The translations under genes and the position numbers were made by a program. Source: Acanthaster planci (Eukaryota; Echinodermata; Asteroidea; Valvatida; Acanthasteridae). Taken from it: a DNA stretch of 60,000 nt. The notes beneath the pieces are model-generated. The model ran no database searches. It saw nothing but the letters and a program-made list of their open reading frames with translations, and was not told where the DNA came from. Of the stretch, positions 35,901 through 47,900 are shown piece after piece. The stretch is taken from NCBI RefSeq assembly GCF_001949145.1, contig NW_019091375.1:2393983-2453982 (forward strand), given 5' to 3'. Positions within the stretch are counted from its first letter, which is position 1. Every line of letters begins with the position of its first letter.

Positions 35901-38900
35901 CTAGAAAATACAGAAATTGTATCATTGGTCCTTCAGTCTAGGGTAACATCGCAGACATAAAACATATATTTAAATCAACGCTCAGCCAATCAAGGCACCC
36001 GATCCGACTACCCACCGCTACTTACAAGCTACGCCTGTGCATCAAAATAGTCATGCTCTAACTGTGATGCTAATATATTATCGTATGATGCAATGTAGTA
36101 GGCAAACCTATAAGTGAGGCTTGTTGGAACCTTCTGCTTGCAAGGTTTAGTGACGCTTACTAGCCTCACTTAAGTTGGTCTACTGTATTGCATCATACGA
36201 AAATATTTTAGCATCACAGCTCTTACAGGCTAATTTGCTACACTGGCCTCACTTATAAGTAGCGGTGGGCAGATGGGTCGGGAGTTCAGGATGCAAGGTG
36301 GAGCTGAAGTCATTAAGTGACAAAATCCATTCACAATGTTCAATTTGTAAAGACGCTGTTACAAAGTTTAAGTACTCTTTTACCGAAATGTGATTCGAAA
36401 CAATTTTAATAATATGGCTGTCCTTTCTTTTCAATTTCGAATCAATCAGAGAATCTGAAAATCTTAATCAGAAAACAATAGCTATAAATAGATATCAAAA
36501 AATTATCAGCAGAGGATTCAAAATTACAGTTACATGCTTTCAGTCCAAGCGTATTTGTAAATCCTCGATTGCAACAGTACAGTTATATTTTAGACATGCA
36601 GTTATGTGATCACACACAGAGGAAGCCAGTTTTACAAATATTTCATTGTCAATGCGCCTTGAACAGAGGGGCCCTCATTGGTTGGAAAGAGCCATATTGG
36701 TCGGGAGTGTTCATTTTGTTGGTTGCAGTGCGACCGTGACGCGTGCATTTCTTAGCCGTTCATGAACCAGCGAAGTTTAGTTCTGACCAAAGGAGTCTCC
36801 GTTGCTAAGAAAATTACGTCCTCTATTGGTCCACCTCGAGGTTCATACATTCATTTTTTTTTAATTTGCCAACTTACAAATGCTCCAATGAGGAAAGTCC
36901 CTCAAAGGTTCCACTTTGTAAGACATCAATGTTGTTAAAGGAAAGGTTGCTGTAAAATACAAAAAGAGGGGAAAAAAGGAAGACAGAGACTTGGGAATGA
37001 AAATGGTATCAAGAGCAAACAATTACAAAAATCAGTAAACAATATGTTTAAATATTCGTAGCCGCATGCGGAAAAAGGATTGGCATCACAGCATCCATCA
37101 ACTTAGACTGTGACTTCTTCCCTGGTTACTGCATATAGCCTGCACAGCTTTCCTTTGATCTGCAAACACCTCTGATACCTTAACCTAACTCCACGTGTAA
37201 TAAGGGATGCATCAGAAATGTAAGCTTCATGCTTTTGTTAATGCAAAATTTTATCTTGTGTCATTAAGGCCGTTTTCCAATACTCAACTTCGTCTCCCTC
37301 TCAGGCTTTGTCCTCGAAACCAATCCCTATTGTGGGCCTGAGGCGTTTAAATAAAATTGAACGTTTCGTGGCACGATTAGACTAATTATTGCGCTCCCAG
37401 CTTTACAGTCAGGAATTTAAAACCAACTGAAGCCTGAGACGGAGCAGAAGTTTAGTATTGGAAAACGGCCTTAGTCTTTCCGCTTTCGTAAGCAGTCTAA
37501 AAATGCCACACATTATGGTACTCACAGATGTCGCAGGTTGCGACTTTCGTTGAACATGCCGGGAACCAATTCATCAATACTGTTCTTAGTCAACTCCCTG
37601 CAAAGGATCAGGGTTAAAAGTAAAAAAGTGTGAAAGTTCTTAGTATAGTTTGGAAGCGCCTCAAACGATAACAATCATAATGCAAAACCAATATTAGAAT
37701 GTTTAAAACATAAAACAGATGTCTTACTTAGATCACCTGTCAAATCTGTCATATGATTTTGCAAGTTCAAACCACATGTTCTAATGTCCAAAGGTGATGA
37801 ATTAATGCAAATTACTTGCCTAACAAATATTTTTTTTTGAAATTTGAAATCAATTTCAGTGATATTTCCATGTAAATAGGCAAAGGAAAGATGTAACACA
37901 AAACTGCCACACCTTTTGACCCCACACTGTGGAAAGATTGGTCAACTTTGGGTTGATATTTTGCCCAATGTTAGTAAAAAATGTGAACTTAGCAACCTTG
38001 GGCAAATTCTTCCAGATGTTGGTCAATGTTTGACCGGTAGTAAATTTAACCAAGGTTGGGTGGATAACAAATGCTCAGCACTATTACAGTGGATATTTAG
38101 AGAATAATCAAGTTACTTTATTAATTAACAGCCACAGTAAATCAATTTAAATCTTCCCAAGTATTCAGAGTATTGACGAGTTCCTACAAATCTCAACCCC
38201 CGTAATAGGTCGTATATCCCAGCAGATAAACCACATACTTTCAGAAGTGAGGAGATTTATTATAAAACTAAACATTTCAAAGTTTGAAACAAATTCAGAA
38301 AGAGGCAATTTATTTTGGCTCTCAACTTCAGCGACAATGATGCTTACAGTTCTACCAAGAAGGGGAATTCTTTCAGATCAAGGTGCAATGAGTTCATCAC
38401 GGTCCACGGACCAGAAATTTGGTCTCTTTTTGCTCGTACAAAACCATCTACTTCTGGAGCACCGGTCGAACCAACAGCTGTCAAAAACCTACAGCGATCA
38501 CACAAAATTATTTGAATCTCACATGCAGAATGTCAAATTAGCAATACGAATCAGTTGTGTTATGATGTCCCGCAAGATTTATTGAACAAACGTTTGTATA
38601 CTGATATCCGATGATGCAGTTGCATGAATTATGTGTAAACATGAATCTGTAAGTTAAGTTGGTATAGTTTCTATATCAAAGTAAAGAGACAAAGAGAGCA
38701 CTGCTAAACAGTCTTGAGACTGTCAAATTGTCTTTCGCCAGTAACGCAAACAGTGGCGCAGACAGTCGAATCATGCTTAAGTTTACCGACCACTTGTCTT
38801 GCCTAGAGTTGTCAAAGTAGGGCCTATGCCCAAACGAATGTGCACGCAAACGTGACGGCCATATTCTCAACATTACTATGAATCTCAAATTGTCAGCTAA

Positions 38901-41900
38901 ATATCCAACCATAAATGAACTGCATCGAATCGGTGTAGACATTTCGCTTTACAAATTGCATAATCACCTGCAAAGGACATTTCATACTTTTCATTTCATT
39001 TTAGTGTTCCACAAGCCATTTTGTTTCAATAATTTACTTGAGTGACGTCACACAGCGTCTTCACCGCATATGTACGCGTTGTAATCGTGCGTGCTGTTTG
39101 CAAATATTCAGAATAATGTTCTTGCACCTCAGTCACTCGTCTTCAAGTCTATAGTGCCTGGGTTTTTAATATCTTACAGCTGACGTGTAGAGGGCGAAAT
39201 CATGCTTGCTGATCGTTGTTCCCATTTAACGTTTTCACAAAGGTAGGAAAAGCCAACACATTCACAACCATTGGGACAGGTAACGTCTGTTGTGAAATAA
39301 ATAAAATACAAACCAAATACCTCATATCACATCAATCCTAATATGGATTACTAACAGTGAAGGCGTTGGTTCGGTTGTGGCATGATTTGGCAAAGTGCGT
39401 CACTGGGCTTGGTATGCAGTTGGTGCTCAATGTGTAACACCATAGCAAGGACCGGTTGCCGATTAAGATCCAGTTCAGAGGAGGATGGACTAGGGACACA
39501 CTAGTGATGCCATGTTAATTGCTAATTATGACCTTGATTTTGGCCGTGTAGCATCATGCCCAATTATCAATAATCGACTTGACGCTTCCATCTGAGTTCT
39601 CAGGACTTACTGCAAAACAGTTCATCATCACCGCCTGGATCGTCTTCCATCTCAGGGCAATCTGGCTTCCCGTCACAGAGCTCCTCCAGGGTTACACAGG
39701 TTCGATTGTTTCGGCATCTGTAGGCTCCTGGACACACGAACTGACCTGTAAGTCACAAAAGAAATAATTAAGCATAATTTTATTTAACCGATTGTTTCAT
39801 TTTCAAATCGAATCCTTCACCAAAGAACTCAGCTTTTAGGACTTATCTAAACCATGTTTTTTTTTGTTAATTCACTTTGGGGTAAGCTACATGGCTTCAG
39901 TTTAGCAGGCAAGTGTTCTGAAGAGATTTGTCAACCTTGACGCCCTACAAGAATTAAAAAAAAAAATTCGCGCGATTTACTAAAAAAAAAAATTAAAAAA
40001 ATAAATTCGTGTTTTTATATTCAAGCAGATTTTTGGATTTCAATTTTTTTAAATCAAATCAGATTTTATTTTTTCATTAAAATTGGAGACATTTGGCTAG
40101 ATTATTTTTTCAAAAGCGAGCAAATTAGCTGCATGCGTTTTAATTTTCATAAATTTTTCTGCTTTGCTATACAATTTAAAAAAACAGTGTGATTTGAACT
40201 TTTAAACAAAGTAATTGACTCAATCACAAATCACCTTAAATATAGTCTAAACCCAGTGAAATGCATGCAGTGTGCTATCTACCGCCACGTGTACCCTCAA
40301 TGACGATACTTCCTTACAAAGACATGTATGGTACATGTACCAAGGATAAAGTGCGTACCGGGTTTTAAACCGAACTCAAAGTTTTGACAAAATTAAAGTT
40401 CACAAGAACTTGTTAACAGGGCTCTTCTACCTGTATCAAATACTTTATGAGTGCAAAATCTGCCATCAACCACATTCAAATGTATTCACATGCATTCGAC
40501 ATACTATAAGTACACAGATCTATAGACTGGTATTTTATTTTGCTCTAGTATTCACAAAAAGTAGTCTCGTTTTGTTTTATGATCCAGCTCCTTTTTGATT
40601 AATAGAGCAATGCTTTAAGCTTGATTAAAAATCACTTTATTATTGAGAGCATATTCTTATAGGTTTTAGAGTCATTGTACAGTGGCCAAACATTTCTAAT
40701 CTCAATAAAATAAATGTGTACTTGTAGAGACAAACGGTTGATGTACACTGATATTTCACCATGTCAAACTCTGCAGCGGAAGATTAAATGAAGTACAATT
40801 AAATCATGCTTATAAATCCTTCATATCAAATTCATTCACTGAATCCAAAACGCTGTTTTAAATCGAAACACGTGGATTGAATTTAATGAAAAAAGCCTCA
40901 AGCCCAGATTGTGTGAAACACATGTGCTGTCATACTTTTTATTAATGCAGAAAACTGAAAGATTCTCAGAGAGAGATTTGTTGTCTAAAATGTGCCAAAC
41001 CTGCAAAAATAAAAACTAGTTAGTTGAAACTAATTTAAAATTTGAAACAATGTTGCCTTAAATAATCATACAGGCCCACTATGTTGATTTAAATCGGTGA
41101 TTTAAAAAAATCATTTGATTTAAATCGCAATTTAAATTGGTGGTTTTAATCAAGGTGATTTAAATCATCAAACCCTTCTCAAAACGGGAGAATATACAGG
41201 GTACACATCCGCTTGAAGTATTTTAAAAGTCCAAAACAGTTTCCAGTTTCTGGTCAGGAAATGGCTCCAAAAGTGGTTCGGACACGTGGCTTTTTTAGAC
41301 TCATAATTGTTGGGAAATGATGTGCGTATAGCGCGCGAAAACCGTCAAGACTGTATGTGAGCGCAAGGCCGGCCGCCACCAACACTACAATAGGCAGGCT
41401 CCCGCACGTTTTACTGTTTAAAGCATTCTCAGCTTGTTTGTGTACACAGGACTTAAGATCACCTCGTCTGTCTGGTTCACAGACGTGAATGTGTACAACA
41501 GAAATGACGTCAACTGAAAAAGAGTGCCCGACTAAATGTATGGTGACCTAGAGGGACACTACTCTACATATTATTCAACCGTACCCATCAAAACGCGTTA
41601 TAATTACGCTATAGCAGGATTCCAGTCAAATAAGCAGGTTTGGCAGCTTTTGGACGTCGTTTATACCAAATAAAAGACGTTTCGCTGACGCACAAGTCTA
41701 CCGTGACACACGCGCTGATCAGCAACATCAGACGTTTGGGCCTAATGAGGAAATCAGTCCAGGAAAGTAATCAATCACTTCATATGGGAACAATTTGTAC
41801 ATTACACTTCTGACGATAATTTTTTTATTGAAAAGAACAAAGGAATAACCCACAAGCATATAAAAGAAAAAGCGCTGTGTTGCGTTAAAGTGGCTTTGAT

Positions 41901-44900
41901 CACTTGGGCAAAACGATTAAAGGTGACACTATTGGCCAAGAATTCCCTCGCAGAATGGATTTTTATTTCCCAGAAACAATTATAAAAAAGAAAAAAATAT
42001 TCCTGCAGACTTTGAACCAAGGTCGTCCTTGGCATTATTTCTTGTTTAAGCTACGGTACCTTATTTCAATTAATTGACCTCTTCCTTCTTTTGCAGGTTT
42101 CGTAAAGTGGCAATTCACTGCACCTTGTTGAAAAACAGAGGATCGGATGCATTCAAAATTCAATCTCAAGCCCAAAGAATTGTGATCACATTTCTTTTAA
42201 AGCTCTTGCTTACCGCAGTTGTTTTCGTCTTCTTTGTCAGGACAATCTCCAACGCCATTGCACCGAAAACGCAGAGGAATGCAGTAGGAGTCTGGGCACT
42301 TGAACATCATCACGGGACACTGGAAATCTTCTACAAGAAGACAGGGTAAGAAAACAATTTATTTTGGTTATGAGTAAAACAAGAAGAACGGACCAACCGA
42401 CATCGAGAGATGTCCTGAGTGGTATACATTCATATCGTACAATTATCTCAGTTACAGTAAACATTTCCCTACACGTCAAAAAAGGGATTCAAAACAACCA
42501 GTAGTGGAAAAGAACATCTTTTCAATTTGTATTTCAATGGGAGCATTTGCATTGTCGGTTTGCATATGTTATTCATGTATTAACCCAGATATTTACAGTC
42601 TTTCGACCCTACTCTTCTTCAAAACTGTAAACAAAAAGGTAAGAAACGATGTTCATAGGTTGAATTGTCGGTTTTGAACAACCCAAGAAGATAATAGCTT
42701 AATACTGAAGCACAATTGCGAGGCCTGGCGTTTAGCAAAAGCGCTCCATAGTGTTTTTTTTTCAGGAAATCACAGGGTTAGACAAGAATAAACAGGGTCT
42801 TAAATGTGATTCTTCTAGCTTGAGACTTGGTTCGTGTGGACGACGTATTGAACATTACCGCAGTTTCGTAGGTGAGTGACGTCACGACAACCTTTAATGT
42901 AACCATGTTGGTCGACATCGTAAAGACAGGTGTGGCTGTCATCCACGCAAATACCGCTCCGGCATCGCGTGACGTTAGGTGACATACATGAGTTTTTATA
43001 CTCTATGCCTACATAACACACAAAAACAATACACATAAGTTAACTTCGTGGTATACCAGTACAAATATGAATGAATGGATGAATCATAGTACAAGATGAT
43101 CTATTCCACAAGAACATTTCCAAAGGTTTTCTCTAATTTAACGACTGTAAATTCACTGTGCCAAAAAATCTTAACCATGAACAGACCTTTTTGCTCCGCA
43201 GGTTAAAGAGTGTATTTTCTCTTATACATTTGAGTTATCAACCACAAACGTCCAGTTTTAGATATATGCAATTACTTTATACAAGAGATCTTTAAAACAG
43301 GGTACAAGTGCCACAGTTTAGCTAAAAGACTGATATTTTACTGTTCGTAATATGAATATTTCATTTAACCCTTGCCCTTTCTTTTCGTAATTAAACTGTA
43401 GAGAGGTTTTTGGGTCTGCAGAAGGGGGTGTAAGTGATAGTAGTAAATTGTGGACGTATCATCTTTTGCCACTCTTTCAATAAATTGTGTATATGATTCA
43501 GTACTTTGTTTAATTTTTGATTTGCTTTGTTCTTTTGTTTTGTTCGGTTTATTTGATTCCCTTGCTGTGTTGTGCTGTGCTGCTACATTGCGTTGCATTG
43601 CGTTGAGGTTTTCGTTTTGTACTGGATGTCCACTTAATTTGGTTCCCTAGGATATATCTCTTCCCTTTTCTTCAAACGTTCTATATTTTGCTTCAGGTCG
43701 CCTTGCTAATGAAGCAATGCGTTTACACCGACCACTACAAACCCTAGCTCCGCTGTGGCGTCCCAAACTCTCAGGGAAAACAGTTTAAAGGTTAGGGGTC
43801 ATGTTTAAGCAAAACGAGGGGTCGTATCACCTTACCACACGGTACTTCATCCTCGTAATGAAGACCTCCACAGTCGGGATACGTGTCACACGTATACTCG
43901 ATCGGTATCCACCGCGTGCTGTAACACTGGAATCCTCCACTCCTGACCTCTAAGTATAACAAAAGAATGACACATGTTTAGCCGTGGCAACAATATTTAG
44001 CACTTAATACGGAACATTTTATTGTTACGGTATGAAACTATGTTGGCTGCAAATTGATATTTACTGTTGTAAATTGTTTTCCTTGCCTGACTTTTTTGTA
44101 GTTAGTGAGAATCGTATTATGAATGTTAATGATAGTGTTTTAATATGGACTGGATTTACAATAACTAGATAAAAACTGATATTTGTCAGTAAAAAATTCG
44201 TCGGTAAAACCCTGAAATTCATTTTTTTCTTCAAATCTGGTCTTTTATGCCATGATGTCTGTTTAGCAATTTGTCAGTCTCATCAGAGACTGTTGAAAAG
44301 CGTTAAAGTGATATGGTCTCTATATGGTGCAATGTTAGTAAAGCAACCAAGAGGCCATTTACTGGTCATTCCTGAACTCACGGTACAAGGATGAAAACCG
44401 TTTATTTCATGTGGGTTTCAAAGAAAATGCAAAACGTGTTCTCGTTCTTTCATGCTGTGCAGTGTCAGCTTTGCGGCTCTGCTATGGGAATGTTCCTTCT
44501 GCCACATGTTTGATCACAACGTCTGTGCGGGTAAATTACTTTTATCTGCTGCGTAGCTAACTTGCACATAATTTTCACATACTGGGGAGTGTTGGATTTC
44601 GTTTTGGATTCAAAGTCTGCTACCGGTCTCTGTACCTTCGCAGACGAAGAACAGAGAAAATGGGACCCACTGTCAGGCAGCGCTCAGATCGACAAATTGA
44701 TTTCACGACAAAGAACGACCAGTGAGATTTGGTGGCTTGTAAAATCTACTCTCTAAGTACCTACCACATCCGACTTCATCACTAGCAGTACCTTGGGAAC
44801 CATCACAATCGTCAATCATATCACAGCGCTTGCTCTTGTCAATGCATTTGCCGTTAGGGCACTGAAATTCCGACTCACTGCATTTTGGCCGAACTGCAAG

Positions 44901-47900
44901 AAAAAAAGGAAACATCAAAGAAACATATAAACACTGACCGTTGTGGGCAATCAAGAAAAAAAAGGTTCGTATCCGCGTATTTAGATTTATAGCTGGTGCA
45001 TGTCTAACAAAGACGTAATGTTTTAAGTGTGCGTGTATTCATCGAAACTGCAAACTCTAAAATGGACAATAGAATGCGTGGTTACAAAGCCAGTATAGAA
45101 AAAAACAAGTAACTTTGTCAACCTTGTTAATGTTCTGCTCATTACTGTGGTATGTTGTACTACTTACAGCCCAAATGAAAAACTCTAAGCTGAACGAGAT
45201 GAACATTGCTTTAACTCTGATGCAGTGCACGCAATGCACTGTGTGGAATCCATTTTCATAGGTAAGAAAAGAGTGAAAAACACTCAGACAGAGGAATCAT
45301 ATGAATACCAACTCTTTTTGAGTCTCCATTGTAGTTCCTTGAAGAGTGGAAATGTTGCTTTTTTGAGTAATTTAAAATCATTTCTGAATTGATTTTCGTT
45401 ATTCCATATGTAGTGTTTTCTCCTTTCAGATTTTTTTTTCACTTTTTGGAGATGTTTTCAAGAAAAACATTTTTGGCGATTGAATTGTTCACTCTTACAT
45501 TTATAAATGCAAACAACTACGTTTGGCATCATAATAATTTTACAAAAATAAATACAGTAATAAATATAACAGTTTTCGACTAGTTTATTACATTTTCAAT
45601 ACTGAACAACCTAGTTTATTACAGTTTCAATACTGAACCGCCTAGATAATGGAATTTTCCAGCGCAATCAGTATTCCATCAAATATTGGAAGAAAACTAA
45701 TCGAATAATTGGCATATATATCCCTGCAGGTACTCTCTCAACAAAAGTTTGCCTGAAATCTAGATCGATCACCTAGATCTACCATGTACTTACCACAGGT
45801 TAACTCATCCCATGCGTCAAGACAGTCGTCATGAAAGTCACAAAAGGAAGACGCTGAAATCTCGAAACCGTCGCATTGAAACCTAAACTTTGAATAGTCC
45901 GTATCTACAACAGCCGGAGCGATAAGAAGAGAAAAATAGGCGTCAGTGCAGATAGCACTTTCATTGAGGTGGAGGCACACTGTAAACCGACGAACAGTTT
46001 GAAGTAGACTTTTCTCTTTGGAATGCTATTTGAAATTAACGTTCCAAGCTAATGCCACATGGAAGAGATTGAGAATACCAGAAATTGCAGACTGATCAAA
46101 CTACATAAATTGAGAATTAAATGAGCCGCAAGTTAAGCTTTCAAGACCACAATCTTTAAGGTCTGCTTACCTCTGATTCCGCCAAAAACATCCCCCGTCA
46201 AAAAATTCAAATTTTTAAATATCCAGTGCATGTAGTTTGGATTTTATTCCAAGAAATGTGAAGGGAAACCAGATTCGTTTTGCGGTATCAGGGTTATTAG
46301 TTACCAATTTTATTGTTATTATTAAACAAAGCAAAAGGGAAAATGTGATTCATTTAATTTTGTATACAACATTGGGATTACATCTGAGGCAAATCATATC
46401 CTGAGGTTTTTTTTCCTATGTACTACACTACCATTGTCAAAGCGCCTAGACCGTTGTCAAAGCGCCTAGACCACCAGAATGCATCATGATCACTTTCTAA
46501 CAGGCCACGGTAAGTATCAAACTTACAAAGACATTCCTGACAGACTGACACACAAGCAGACAGTTGAACTTTGAGCACAACTAAATGGTGGGATTTCACG
46601 GTGAGTGAATACTGCAGATTTCAATTCGTTAGCAGTTTGCTTCACAACCACAGCATTCTACAGGTCCTTGTATGCGCACAGTGATAGTGCCACTCCAGGG
46701 CCGCAGTCACAGTAGGTCTAACATGACTTGGGTTCAAGGGGCGTCCGAAAGCATAACAGAGATTGGACACACAGTGGTAGATCATTAGGTATCTCACCCA
46801 CTGAGCAGACCTCTCCCTCGTCGCTACCGTCAGAACACTCATCCACCGAGTTGCAAACCAAGATCTTCTGTATGCACTCCCCGTTGGCACACTGGAACAA
46901 GTAGGATGGGCACTGCCGCTGGGTTTCTACAGAAATAAAGTGGAATCAAATGGGTCATGCAACAGCCCCCTAATTAAAACTACCCTTCCAGTTTGAACAG
47001 AGATGATTACAAACGAAAGTAGGCTAAAGGAATTAAAAATTAAGAACGTTTCAACAAGTCAAACGGCGAATAAGCCTTTTTGAGAGTTAAATTTGGTACA
47101 CTGGGTCCTCATAAGAATTTGAATTCTCCATACTAAAGCCACAATTGTTGCACCTCATAACTCGGGACAAGCTTGTGCTTAATTACATTACATAAGAGAC
47201 GCCTTACCAGCACAATGTTTTCAATGGATAATAAGGGCAAAATGGAATCAGTGAATTCTAGAGATGTCGGTTGCTATTCAAAGGTTTTCCCCAGATTACA
47301 AAGTATTGTAACACTGTCTTTACTCCGGGAAATTAAAACTTTTCAGTTAGATAACTTGATATGCGAGATCTTATCCAATTTAACTCACAAAAGGTTTGTT
47401 GGTTGATTTTCTGCTAAAACATAATACATCCTCTCCATCAAAACAGAACAAACGTACAATTTGGCTGGTAAAGACAACGCGGCTTGATCATTGCGAAAGC
47501 TAAAAAATACAGCCAATGCTGGTCTCATCTCATACTACTGTGCGACACAAACAAAGATACACCCATAGCAATTCCTTCTGGACTGGCAAATGTACGAAGT
47601 GAAAGGGCTATAACCAGAGTCTTGTATAGAAAGAATAACGCCATTAGTGTCGCTATTATCGGAAAAGAAAACTTGCAGGTATATAGCATAGTGTATATCC
47701 ACCTAGCATTGATACGTTGGACCGACGTCAGCAATCGTCGGATCCCTCGCAGTCGTATTTCTGGCGTTGGTCTGACCTTAGTAAATGGTCAAAATTTGGA
47801 CGTTGGCCTGCCAACTTTCAGTCGACGTGGCAGTTGGTTTGCATATATGACGTTGAGTTGCCGATGCTGCGCCGACGTTTAGCGTCCAGTATGCACTTTG

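Noticed and set aside
38315-38515. Plus-strand frame with [18 protein letters not shown], vaguely like the end of a non-LTR reverse transcriptase protein
   Set aside because: Only a GPxIW-like match; too little to call a retroelement.
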